From assembly GCA_937890485.1 (NCBI GenBank), contig CALBXN010000112.1:1-12859 (forward strand): a stretch of 12,859 bases of DNA, in the 5' to 3' direction. How positions within the stretch are numbered: position 1 is the stretch's first letter; every line of letters begins with the position of its first letter. This DNA is from an uncultured Treponema sp. GTDB taxonomy: Bacteria; Spirochaetota; Spirochaetia; Treponematales; Treponemataceae. Below the pieces are notes generated by a model, which ran no database searches, was not told where the DNA came from, and saw only the letters and a list, made by a program, of their open reading frames with translations. Below are positions 4,804 through 12,859 of the stretch, in pieces. Made by a program: the position numbers and the translations under genes.

Positions 4804-6639
4804 ATGGGTGGAAAAGAAAATGAGAAAAAGAACTCGGTTTATGATGAATCTAAAATCAAAACCTTGAGTTCACTTGAACATATCAGACTTAGAACTGGTA
4901 TGTATATTGGTCGTCTTGGTGACGGAACAAATCAAAATGATGGTATTTATATTCTCTTAAAAGAAGTTGTTGATAACGCTATCGATGAATTTATCATGGG
5001 TAACGGAACTCAAATTGAAGTTGAAGTTAAAGAAAATACTGTAAAAGTTAGAGATTATGGACGGGGAATTCCTCTTGGAAAACTCGTAGAATGTGTTTCT
5101 GTTATAAATACAGGTGCAAAATATAATGATGATGTTTTTCAGTTTTCAGTTGGATTAAACGGAGTTGGAACAAAGGCTGTAAATGCACTTTCTTCTCACT
5201 TTAGGGTTGTTTCTGTTCGAGAAGGAAAGTTAGCAGAAGCAATTTTTGAACGAGGAAAGTTGATTTCTGAACGAAGTGGAACTGTAAAAGCTGGAATTAA
5301 AGACGGAACTTTTGTAGAATTTACTCCAGATACAGAAGTTTTTGGTCCATACGCTTTTAATCAAGAATTTATTGAAAGACGAATGTGGAATTACGCATAT
5401 CTTAATTCTGGGCTTTTAATAAAATACAACGGTAACGAATATGTTAGTCAAAACGGACTTTTAGATTTATTAAAATCCGAAATTGAAGGTGAAAGTCTTT
5501 ATCCTCTTGGATATTACAAAGGAAAGCAACTTGAATTTTCATTTTCTCATTCAAATGCTTATGGTGAAAATTATTTTTCTTTTGTAAATGGTCAGTATAC
5601 TTCCGATGGTGGAACTCACTTATCAGCTTTTAAAGAAGGATTTTTGAAAGGCGTAAACGAGTTTTTCCGTAAAAATTACAAAAGCGAAGACGTTCGTGAC
5701 GGAATGACTGCTGCTGTTGCTGTAAAAGTAAAAGATCCTGTTTTTGAAAGCCAAACAAAAAATAAACTTGGAAATACTGAAATTCGAAGTTGGATTGTTA
5801 CAGAAACAAAAAGTGCAATCGACGAGTGGCTTCACAGAAATAGCGAAGCGGCAAAACTTTTAGAGCAAAAAATTATCGCAAATGAAAAACTCAGAACAGA
5901 ATTAAATACAGTAAAAAAAGAAGCAAAAGAAGCGGCTCGAAAAATCAGTATCAGAATCCCAAAACTTGATGATTGCCGATTTCATCTTGAAGATGGAAAA
6001 AAAGGCGAAAACTCAATGATTTTTATTACCGAGGGACAATCTGCAAGTGCCACTATGACTCACACTCGAGATTCAAACACACAAGCGATTTTTAGTTTGC
6101 GCGGAAAGCCAGAAAATATGTATGGCAAAAAACGGGCTGAAATCTACAAAAATGATGAACTTTATCAGTTAATGATGGCACTTGGAATTGAAAACGATGT
6201 TGCCGATTTAAAATATTCTAAAATCATAATTGCATCTGATGCCGATAACGACGGATTTCACATCAGAAATCTTCTGCTAACTTTCTTTCTTAGTTTTTTT
6301 GAAGAACTTATTACAAGTGGAAGAATTTACATTCTTGAAACTCCGCTTTTTAGAGTTCGAAACAAAAAAGAAAATATTTATTGTTACACAGAGGCAGAAC
6401 GAGACGAAGCACAAAAAAAACTTGGTAAATCTTGTGAAACTTCTCGATTTAAAGGACTTGGAGAAATCAATCCCAGTGAGTTTAGACAATTTATCGCTCC
6501 AGAAACTATGCATCTAACTCCTGTAGAAATTAGTCAGTTAAAAGTTGTGCCTCAGCTTTTGGCATTTTACATGGGAAAAAATACTCCACAACGTCGGGAA
6601 TTTATTGTAAACAATTTGCTTGAAGAGGTAGATGCATAA
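4804..6639 (+). CDS. parE: DNA topoisomerase IV subunit B (ATPase/toprim)
   Basis: This is the ATP-driven subunit of topoisomerase IV, which passes one duplex through another to unlink daughter chromosomes; it works with the ParC encoded next. At 611 residues it has the short form expected for ParE. The GHKL ATPase domain has E54 and N58 (KEVVDNAIDE), D84-G88 (DYGRGIP) and GLNGVGTKAVNALS (117-130). The transducer domain carries QTKNKLG (317-323), with K319 the ATP-contacting lysine. The toprim domain has E410 and D479/D481/D483 (SDADNDG). SLRGKPENMYG and ETPLFRVRNKK match the Bacteroidota/Chlamydia/spirochaete branch rather than GyrB. Gln411 replaces the usual Asp of EGDS, and Asn482 the usual Val of DADVDG; metal ligands are kept. 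The start lacks a Shine-Dalgarno but follows an extended -10. Confidence 0.95.
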   Translation: MGGKENEKKNSVYDESKIKTLSSLEHIRLRTGMYIGRLGDGTNQNDGIYILLKEVVDNAIDEFIMGNGTQIEVEVKENTVKVRDYGRGIPLGKLVECVSVINTGAKYNDDVFQFSVGLNGVGTKAVNALSSHFRVVSVREGKLAEAIFERGKLISERSGTVKAGIKDGTFVEFTPDTEVFGPYAFNQEFIERRMWNYAYLNSGLLIKYNGNEYVSQNGLLDLLKSEIEGESLYPLGYYKGKQLEFSFSHSNAYGENYFSFVNGQYTSDGGTHLSAFKEGFLKGVNEFFRKNYKSEDVRDGMTAAVAVKVKDPVFESQTKNKLGNTEIRSWIVTETKSAIDEWLHRNSEAAKLLEQKIIANEKLRTELNTVKKEAKEAARKISIRIPKLDDCRFHLEDGKKGENSMIFITEGQSASATMTHTRDSNTQAIFSLRGKPENMYGKKRAEIYKNDELYQLMMALGIENDVADLKYSKIIIASDADNDGFHIRNLLLTFFLSFFEELITSGRIYILETPLFRVRNKKENIYCYTEAERDEAQKKLGKSCETSRFKGLGEINPSEFRQFIAPETMHLTPVEISQLKVVPQLLAFYMGKNTPQRREFIVNNLLEEVDA

Positions 6640-8805
6640 ATGGCTTATGTAAAAAATCTTTTTGATAAAAACTTTATAGAATACGCTTCGTATGTTATTC
6701 GTGACAGAGCAATTCCAGATTTGGAAGACGGATTAAAACCTGTTCAACGAAGAATTATGCACACTCTTTTTGAAGTTGATGATGGATATTTTCAGAAAGT
6801 TTCTTTTGTTGTTGGACGAACGATGAAATATCATCCTCATGGGGACGCTTCAATTTACGGGGCTTTGGTAAATCTTGCAAACAAAGAAATCTTTATAGAA
6901 AAACAGGGTAACTTTGGTAATAAATTTACAGGAGACCCAGCTTCAGCAGGACGATATATCGAGTGTCGTGTACATTCTTTAGCAAAAGAATTTTTGGTAA
7001 CAAATCCACATATCACACATTATGTTCCAAATTATGATGGAAGGGCAGAAGAGCCTGAAGTATATCGAGCTAAAATTCCTTTGGTTTTGATTATGGGAGC
7101 TGAAGGAATTGCCGTTGGTATGAGTACCAAAATTCTTCCGTATAACATAAGAGAAGTTTTGGAAGCTGAAATAAAATGCTTGAAAGGCGAAAAATTTGAG
7201 CTTTATCCAGATGTTGCAACTGGTGGTTTGATTGATGTTTCAAATTACAATGACGGAAACGGAAAGATTATCACTCGTGCAAAATTTGATACAAGTGATG
7301 AAAAGAAAATTGTTATTACAGAACTTCCTGTAGATTCAAATGCTAAATCTTTGCTGGAATCAATTGATAATGCTTACAAGGCAGGAAAAATAAAAATCAG
7401 TTCCGTAGATAACTTTACAACTGATAAATGTTGTATCGAAATTAAACTTCCTCGTGGAGTTTATTCAAAAGATGTAATCGATGCTCTTTATGCTCACACC
7501 GATTGTGAAAAATCAATTTCTTGTCAGATGTTGGTTATCAAAGATAATATGCCTATAGCAATGACTGCAACAGAGATTATCAAATACTATGCAGAAAAAT
7601 TAGTAAAGATAATCAAGGACGAACTTGAATTTGAAAAAGCTCAACTTACTGATAAACTTCACTTACGAACAATCGAAAGAATTTTTGTTGAAGAGCGAAT
7701 TTATAAATCAATCGAAACTAAAAAAACACAAGAGACTGTTGTAAAAGCAGTTTATGACGGATTTAAACCTTTCAAAGATGAGTTGATTCGTCCTTTAAGT
7801 GATGAAGATGTTTCTCACTTGCTTGCAATTCCAATTCGTCGAATTTCACTTTACGACATAAACAAAAATCGTGAAGAAGTAAAAGCAATTCAAGCAAGAT
7901 TAAAAGAAATTGCACGACGCTTAAAAAATTTGAAAGCTTGTGCAGTTGAATATCTTGAAGGAATGTTAGGAAAATTCACTGATAAAAGTTTTAGTCGTCA
8001 TACAAAAATTTCTTCTTTCTCTGCTGTTGATGTTAAAGCTGTTTCAAAGCGTGATACTCCGTTACGATACGATAGCAAAACTGGATATTTAGGAACCTCT
8101 GTTTCTACAGGAACAGAAGTTTTGCGTGTTACACCTTACGACAGAATTTTCTTTATGCGTAAAACAGGAATGTACATGGTTTGCGATGTTCCTGAACGAC
8201 TTTTTGTTGATACAGGAATGTGGTATTGCGGATATTCTGAAAAAGAATCATTGAACAAAGTTTTATTCACAGTAATTTATCGTGACCCAAAAACTCAGTA
8301 TGCTTTTATCAAGCGTTGCCGAGTTGAAGGTTACATCATGAACAGAGATTATTTTATCGTTCCAGAAGGAATGGAAGTTTTGCACGTTGATACAAGAAAT
8401 AAATTCTCATTCACATTAAACTTTGTACCAAAACCTAGATTAAAAATTACAGAGCAAACTTTTAAAGCACAAGACTACGAAGAAAAAGGATTAAAAACTT
8501 TAGGTGTTCGTCTTGTTCCAAGAGAAGTTGAAAGTATCACCGTTGTAGAATCCAAAGCCTCTAACTCCGAAACTTCTGCAAAGTCAGAAGAAAAATCTTC
8601 AGTTGATAAAACTGAACCAGCAAAATCTGAAACAAAGACAACTTCTGAAGCAAAACCTGTTGCAAAGAAAACAGCTTCTAAAACTGATGTAACATCAAAA
8701 GCAACTACAACTGTAAAAAAGACTGTGGCAAAAACTCCAAAGCAAGGAACTTTGCCAGAAAGTGATAATCCACGAGAATCTGTTAAAATAGAAAAGAAAA
8801 AATAA
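6640..8805 (+). CDS. parC: DNA topoisomerase IV subunit A (cleavage/religation)
   Basis: This is the DNA-cutting subunit of topoisomerase IV. In 721 residues it shows the type IIA N-terminus (RAIPDLEDGLKPVQRRIM, 23-40), the helix region KYHPHGDASIYG (63-74) and catalytic Tyr106 next to Arg105 in ASAGRYIECR. Isoleucine-containing MGAEGIAVGMSTKILPYN is the usual core motif of the family. The beta-pinwheel region (about 480-636) is short and lacks a GyrA box, favouring ParC. Residues 637-721 are a low-complexity, Lys/Ser/Thr/Glu-rich tail, probably disordered and DNA-binding. At the positions of GyrA Ser83 and Asp87 it has Ala70 and Gly74. The ATG touches the parE stop (TAAATG); AGAGG at 6624-6628 inside parE is the ribosome site, so the two are translationally linked. 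Confidence 0.94.
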   Translation: MAYVKNLFDKNFIEYASYVIRDRAIPDLEDGLKPVQRRIMHTLFEVDDGYFQKVSFVVGRTMKYHPHGDASIYGALVNLANKEIFIEKQGNFGNKFTGDPASAGRYIECRVHSLAKEFLVTNPHITHYVPNYDGRAEEPEVYRAKIPLVLIMGAEGIAVGMSTKILPYNIREVLEAEIKCLKGEKFELYPDVATGGLIDVSNYNDGNGKIITRAKFDTSDEKKIVITELPVDSNAKSLLESIDNAYKAGKIKISSVDNFTTDKCCIEIKLPRGVYSKDVIDALYAHTDCEKSISCQMLVIKDNMPIAMTATEIIKYYAEKLVKIIKDELEFEKAQLTDKLHLRTIERIFVEERIYKSIETKKTQETVVKAVYDGFKPFKDELIRPLSDEDVSHLLAIPIRRISLYDINKNREEVKAIQARLKEIARRLKNLKACAVEYLEGMLGKFTDKSFSRHTKISSFSAVDVKAVSKRDTPLRYDSKTGYLGTSVSTGTEVLRVTPYDRIFFMRKTGMYMVCDVPERLFVDTGMWYCGYSEKESLNKVLFTVIYRDPKTQYAFIKRCRVEGYIMNRDYFIVPEGMEVLHVDTRNKFSFTLNFVPKPRLKITEQTFKAQDYEEKGLKTLGVRLVPREVESITVVESKASNSETSAKSEEKSSVDKTEPAKSETKTTSEAKPVAKKTASKTDVTSKATTTVKKTVAKTPKQGTLPESDNPRESVKIEKKK

Positions 8806-8814
8806 TTTTTTTCT
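8795..8814 (+). terminator. Weak A/T-only hairpin at the end of parC
   Basis: AGAAAAAA (8795-8802) can pair with TTTTTTCT (8807-8814) across the parC stop codon. The stem has one G-C pair at each end and is otherwise A-T, and an A-run follows instead of a T-run. At best it is a partial attenuator or RNA-processing point; it does not look able to stop transcription into the next gene. Confidence 0.15.
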
Positions 8815-8835
8815 AAAAAAGGATGGAGAGTTAAT

Positions 8836-10914
8836 ATGATTAGAAAATTTATTTTTGGTAAACCTTTTGAAACTGATGCAACTGTTTTACAAATTGCAAA
8901 AGAAAATCAATTTGTTCAAAATGAAGCAACCGAAAAATTAAAAGCTCAAGGTTATGAAGTTCTTTGTTCAGAAAATGGTTTTTCTTTTGAATGTAAACTG
9001 AAAGAAGAAACTATTGTTTACGGACTTGGTCAAGCCATGGGAAATATCAACAAGCGAGGAAGAACTTACACAAGTTATTGTTCTGACGATCCTTCACATA
9101 CCGAAAATAAAGAATCACTTTATGGGGCTCACAATTTTATCATCATTTACAATCCATCTGATATAAATTCTTCAAAAGGTTTTTTCTTTGATTATCCAAC
9201 TAGAATTACATTTGATATTGGTTACACAAAAATTGATAAGCTTAAAGTATCTTGCAAAACTTCTGATATTGCAATTTTTGAAATTCTTCCAGAAAAAAAT
9301 TCTTCTATTAAAGATGATAATCCTCTAAAGAATATTGTAACTCAATTTAGAAATCTTATCGGACAAAGTTATATTGCTCCTCGTTGGGCTTTGGGATTTA
9401 TGCAAAGTCGTTGGGGATACAGAACAGAACAAGATATTCGAACAGTTTATGAATCTTACAAGAAAGCAGGAATTCCACTTGATTCAATTTGTCTTGATAT
9501 CGATTACATGAAAGACTACAAAGATTTTACAGTTGATACAGAAAAATTTTCTAACTTAAAAAAGTTTTCTGATGAATTAAAAGCTGACGGAGTTCGCCTT
9601 GTTCCGATTATCGATGCAGGTGTAAAAATTGAAGATGGCTACGATGTTTACGAAGAAGGTGTGAAAAATGATTTTTTCTGTAAAAAGCAAGATGGAAAAA
9701 ATTTTGTAGCAGGAGTTTGGCCAGGAAGAACTCACTTTCCAGATTTTATGAAAGCTGATGTAAGAAAATGGTTTGGTCAAAAATATAAAATCCTTACTGA
9801 TATGGGAATTGAAGGTTTCTGGAATGATATGAATGAACCTGCAATATTCTATTCTGATGAAGGCTTAGAAGAAGTTATCAAAAGAATTAAAGCAGTTGAT
9901 ACAAGTAATCTTGATATAAATTCCTTCTTTAGTTTTAAAGATATTGTTCTTGCAGTTTCAAATAGCCAAGATGATTATAATCGCTTTTATCATGAAGTAA
10001 CTCAAGATGGAAAAACTTATAAAGTAAAACACAATGATATACACAATTTGTACGGATACAATATGACCCGAAGTGCAGGGGAAGAACTTGCAAAAATTCG
10101 TGACGGGAAAAGAACTTTGTTATTCTCTCGTTCAAGTTATATTGGAATGCATCGTTATGGTGGAATTTGGACTGGAGATAACTGTTCTTGGTGGGAACAT
10201 CTTGCATTAGAAATTAAAATGATGCCAAGTTTGAATATGTGTGGATTCCTTTACACTGGTGCTGATATTGGAGGCTTTGGTTGTAATGTTTCAAGAGATT
10301 TACTTTTGCGTTGGCTTGCCTTTGGGGTGTTCACTCCATTGATGAGAAATCATAGTGCCATTGGAACTCGAGACCAAGAATGTTATCAATTTGAAAACTC
10401 TGAAGATTTTAAATCGGTTGTAAATGTTCGTTATCGTTTGCTTCCATATTTGTATAGCGAATATATAAAAGCAAGTGTAAAAAATGAAATGTATTTTAAA
10501 CCACTTTCTTTTGAATATCCAACAGATTCTCGTTGTCTAGAAATTAATGACCAACTTATTCTTGGTAACGAAATTATGATTGCTCCAGTTTATACACAGA
10601 ATGCAAAAGGAAGAATGGTTTATCTTCCTCAAGATATGATTTTAGTTCGCTTTATGCCAGATGGAAAAATCATTCAAGAAAAAATTTCTGTAGGGGATCA
10701 TTACATTGAAGTTCCTCTAAATGAAGTTGTGATGTTTGTAAAACTTGGCTGTGTTGTTCCTGTTGCAAAGCCAGCTCTTAATACGGATAAGTTAGATTAT
10801 GATAATTTAACACTTGTTGGAGATATTGCAAATGAAGCCTCTTATTCGTTATACTTTGATGATGGGTATACAACAAAAATTGATTTAGATAGAAATACAA
10901 AACTAATAAAATAA
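8836..10914 (+). CDS. Alpha-glucosidase-type glycoside hydrolase, family 31
   Basis: This 692-residue GH31 enzyme hydrolyses alpha-linked glucosides (or a related alpha-glycoside) by a retaining mechanism. The N-terminal beta-sandwich spans about 1-165 (YGLGQAMGNINKRG at 62-75). The barrel begins near 180 (APRWALGFMQSRWGYRT). It includes LDIDYM (220-225), the nucleophile D331 in GFWNDMNEP, FSRSSYIGMHRYGG (430-443), the acid/base D448 in WTGDNCSWW, and MRNHS (503-507). C-terminal beta domains end with YFDDGYT. A stretch of about 70 residues links MNEP to HNLYGYNMTR, as in the Firmicutes-type branch of the family. No signal peptide is present, so it acts in the cytoplasm, probably on imported oligosaccharides. 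GGAG at 8825-8828 is the ribosome site. It begins 30 bases after parC with no promoter seen. Linkage preference cannot be told from sequence. Confidence 0.92.
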   Translation: MIRKFIFGKPFETDATVLQIAKENQFVQNEATEKLKAQGYEVLCSENGFSFECKLKEETIVYGLGQAMGNINKRGRTYTSYCSDDPSHTENKESLYGAHNFIIIYNPSDINSSKGFFFDYPTRITFDIGYTKIDKLKVSCKTSDIAIFEILPEKNSSIKDDNPLKNIVTQFRNLIGQSYIAPRWALGFMQSRWGYRTEQDIRTVYESYKKAGIPLDSICLDIDYMKDYKDFTVDTEKFSNLKKFSDELKADGVRLVPIIDAGVKIEDGYDVYEEGVKNDFFCKKQDGKNFVAGVWPGRTHFPDFMKADVRKWFGQKYKILTDMGIEGFWNDMNEPAIFYSDEGLEEVIKRIKAVDTSNLDINSFFSFKDIVLAVSNSQDDYNRFYHEVTQDGKTYKVKHNDIHNLYGYNMTRSAGEELAKIRDGKRTLLFSRSSYIGMHRYGGIWTGDNCSWWEHLALEIKMMPSLNMCGFLYTGADIGGFGCNVSRDLLLRWLAFGVFTPLMRNHSAIGTRDQECYQFENSEDFKSVVNVRYRLLPYLYSEYIKASVKNEMYFKPLSFEYPTDSRCLEINDQLILGNEIMIAPVYTQNAKGRMVYLPQDMILVRFMPDGKIIQEKISVGDHYIEVPLNEVVMFVKLGCVVPVAKPALNTDKLDYDNLTLVGDIANEASYSLYFDDGYTTKIDLDRNTKLIK

Positions 10915-10939
10915 TTTTATAAAGTAGAGGATTAAGAAA

Positions 10940-12775
10940 ATGATATTAAATCCACATTATGCAATTTGTTCAATAGTGATTCTTTTTTTTCTAACTTCAC
11001 TGTTTATGACAAAAAAGAATCCTCCAACTAGGAGAAATTATGCTTATATTTCCTTGTTAATTTGTTCTTGGGCAATTTCTATTACAAGTGTAATTGTGTG
11101 TCTTTTGTTTTCTAATCCAACAAAGTTTTCATTTACAACTTTGCATGTAATTGCAGTTTTGTATTTGATTTGTGCGTATATATTACCAATCCTGTTTTAT
11201 TTGTATGCAAAAGCGATTGCCTTAGATGAAAATAAAAAAATTCCTAGTAAGTATAAAATTACTGTATTAACTGTTTTTGTTTTAGAATTAATTTTAATTC
11301 TTACATCTTTTAAAACAAATTTAATTTATTCAATCACTCCAGAAAAATTTTATAAAATTGAATTTGGTCAAATCATTCTTTACTCTGTTTCTACATTGAT
11401 TTTGATTTATTCTTTGATTGCATTGATAAAAGAATTTAAAGTTTTACCAAAACTAAAATTTTTTACAATGTTTTCGTTTTTTGTTTTGATTGGCTTATCT
11501 GACATAATCGAAGGATTTTATCCAAGTGTTTTAATGACATGTTTTGCATGTTCTATCGCATTGGTTCTTATTTATGTAAATATTCAAAAACCAGAATCTT
11601 TTATTGATAATGTTACTGAATGTTTTAATCAAAGTGCTTTTGTAATTATTGCGGATAAAGAAATTAAAGAAAATAATGTTTTTTGTATCGGTGTTGCAAT
11701 CGAAGATATTTCATTTTTATCAACTTTGTTATCAATGAAAACTGTAAATTCATTGTTGCGTGATATTGCAAAAGATTTAAAATTATGTGGAAAAAATTTA
11801 GAATTATTTTATTTAAATCAAGGAAGATTTTGTTTTGTTGGAAAATCCATAAAGACTGGGGATTCAGAAGAAGATATTATTTCTATAACAAAATACATTG
11901 ATAATATAACTGATAATATTAGGGATTCGTTTAAAAAAACTTACAAGAAAGAACAGTTAGAGTTTACTTTGTTTGCTAGAATTGTTTCTTTTTTGCCAAA
12001 TGATATAAAGAATGCTGATGATGTTCTTGAAACAATTGATACTTTGATAAATAGTAGTCAATATAGAAGTAACTATGCGATAAGTTCACGAAAAATTGAT
12101 AATAAAAATAAATTAAGACTTTTTAGGTTAGATGCAATAATTAAGAATAGTTTAAAACAAAATTTATTAAATGTATATTATCAACCAATTTATTCTTGTG
12201 CAAAGCAAAGAGTTACAGGTGCAGAAGCTTTAATTAGAATGCAAGATGAAAACGGAAATTTTATTAGTCCAGAAGATTTTATCCCTGTGGCAGAAAAAAA
12301 CGGATGTATTTATCGTATCGGAGAATTTGTTTTTGATTCAGTCTGTAAATTTCTAAAAAAAATTGATGCAGATTCTTACGGAATTGAAAAAATTGATGTT
12401 AATCTTTCTGTCGTTCAATGTATGCAAAAAAATATGGCAGCTTCTCTTTTGTCTATCGCTCAGAGTTATAAAACATCATTAAAATATATTAATTTTGAAA
12501 TAACAGAAACCGCCTCTGCCGATTATCCAGAAGTTTTAAAACAGAATATGTTTAAATTTGATGAATCTGGAATTGAACTTTCTTTAGATGATTATGGTTC
12601 AGGATATGCAAATATGAATTATATGCTTCTTCTCCCTTTTAAGATGATAAAAATTGATAAAGGTATTGTATGGGAAGCTTTTGTGAATGATAGGGCAAAA
12701 TTAGCTTTAAAAGCAACAATTACAATGATAAAAGTACTTTTCGTGTGCCACGGCATGGTACGAACAAAAAGGTGA
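10940..12775 (+). CDS. Membrane-anchored degenerate GGDEF / EAL protein, C-terminus broken
   Basis: This is a c-di-GMP-related signalling protein in the inner membrane. About seven hydrophobic segments lie within residues 9-214. The domain at about 225-385 sits where GGDEF belongs, but its signature is NQGRF (293-297) in YLNQGRFCFVG, so cyclase activity is not expected. The EAL domain starts near 400: E429-A430-L431, N488, E520, DDYGSGY (550-556) and K571 (IKIDK) are present. It should go on for about 70 residues with EGVE and QGY motifs, but after MIK (596-598, near base 12733) the frame reads VLFVCHGMVRTKR and stops. The final catalytic Glu and Gln are therefore lost. AGAGG (10926-10930) is the ribosome site; the gene starts 25 bases after the GH31 gene. 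The broken end could be real or an assembly join. Confidence 0.88.
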   Translation: MILNPHYAICSIVILFFLTSLFMTKKNPPTRRNYAYISLLICSWAISITSVIVCLLFSNPTKFSFTTLHVIAVLYLICAYILPILFYLYAKAIALDENKKIPSKYKITVLTVFVLELILILTSFKTNLIYSITPEKFYKIEFGQIILYSVSTLILIYSLIALIKEFKVLPKLKFFTMFSFFVLIGLSDIIEGFYPSVLMTCFACSIALVLIYVNIQKPESFIDNVTECFNQSAFVIIADKEIKENNVFCIGVAIEDISFLSTLLSMKTVNSLLRDIAKDLKLCGKNLELFYLNQGRFCFVGKSIKTGDSEEDIISITKYIDNITDNIRDSFKKTYKKEQLEFTLFARIVSFLPNDIKNADDVLETIDTLINSSQYRSNYAISSRKIDNKNKLRLFRLDAIIKNSLKQNLLNVYYQPIYSCAKQRVTGAEALIRMQDENGNFISPEDFIPVAEKNGCIYRIGEFVFDSVCKFLKKIDADSYGIEKIDVNLSVVQCMQKNMAASLLSIAQSYKTSLKYINFEITETASADYPEVLKQNMFKFDESGIELSLDDYGSGYANMNYMLLLPFKMIKIDKGIVWEAFVNDRAKLALKATITMIKVLFVCHGMVRTKR

Positions 12776-12859
12776 AAATCCCTGTTATATCAATGGTTTT
12801 GGCGAATCTGAGCTGCTGAATTTACGACACTTTTACGACACTTTTACGACACGATAGCC
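12734..12859. other. Foreign-looking segment at the right edge
   Basis: From about 12734 the sequence changes character. I count 54 G/C in 126 bases (43%), against about 30% before it, and the EAL protein leaves its family here. Read in the EAL frame, the first codons give MIKVLFVCHG, like the N-terminus of a low-molecular-weight protein tyrosine phosphatase, but the CX5R loop is not completed. Another plus-strand frame is open for 41 codons (12732-12854, including WYEQKGENPCYINGFGE) and ends at TAG 12855. A small dyad, TGCC-AC-GGCA (12747-12756), lies inside. I cannot identify the source. Confidence 0.6.
12821..12852. repeat. Three tandem copies of an 11-bp unit
   Basis: The unit TTTTACGACAC is present at 12831-12841 and 12842-12852. 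A first copy lacking one T is at 12821-12830. It lies within the higher-GC end segment and close to the window edge, so the true copy number may be larger. It is not CRISPR-like, as there are no spacers. Confidence 0.85.

Noticed and set aside
4581..4823. Open frame overlapping the lipoprotein end and the parE start
   Set aside because: It is out of frame with two well-supported genes, has no family match, and runs through the promoter and repeat region.
5623..10207. Minus-strand open frames inside parE and the GH31 gene
   Set aside because: They are shadows of strongly conserved plus-strand genes, with no ribosome sites or family features.
12734..12775. Low-molecular-weight phosphatase gene start
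   Set aside because: Only VLFVCHG matches; the CX5R loop is not completed and the frame stops within a few codons.
12732..12857. 41-codon open frame in the end segment as a gene
   Set aside because: It has no start codon or ribosome site and touches the suspected junction; it is noted in the segment entry but not called as a CDS.

Overview
The window is AT-rich (roughly 30% GC by eye) and gene-dense. It looks like a spirochaete of the Treponema group. This rests on the Spirochaetota/Bacteroidota/Chlamydia-like form of topoisomerase IV, a spirochaete-style lipoprotein with an LVSC lipobox, clear Shine-Dalgarno sites (against Bacteroidota) and TATAAT-type promoters. The assignment is an inference; no rRNA or marker comparison was possible.

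Layout. On the minus strand lie the start of dnaE (DNA polymerase III alpha, cut by the left edge just before its catalytic polymerase core) and, upstream of it, a D-2-hydroxyacid dehydrogenase. A divergent promoter region near 2131-2307 leads to plus-strand genes: a coiled-coil protein of unknown function, a small DUF2442-type protein, and a lipoprotein started at GTG. A four-gene plus-strand run follows: parE, parC (stop and start codons touching), a cytoplasmic GH31 alpha-glucosidase and a membrane-anchored EAL-domain protein. Gaps are 0, 30 and 25 bases, so they are probably co-transcribed from an extended -10 promoter right in front of parE.

Three things stand out. (1) A perfect 49-bp direct repeat flanks the DUF2442 gene. 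The repeat is the 3' end of the upstream coiled-coil gene, and the second copy supplies the stop codon of the DUF2442 gene; this looks like a one-gene insertion that rebuilt the 3' end of its host gene. (2) dnaE, the dehydrogenase and parE have no Shine-Dalgarno and carry TATAAT boxes only 6-8 bases before the ATG, which predicts leaderless or almost leaderless mRNAs. In contrast, the coiled-coil and lipoprotein genes have a hairpin sitting directly on top of a strong Shine-Dalgarno. (3) The right end breaks the EAL gene: after about base 12733 the protein leaves the family, GC rises to about 43% and an 11-bp tandem repeat appears. That is either a mobile-element or recombination junction, or a chimeric assembly end.

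Metabolically the genes are core DNA replication and decatenation (DnaE, ParEC), cytoplasmic glucoside hydrolysis, an oxidoreductase of hydroxyacids, and c-di-GMP signalling or sensing.
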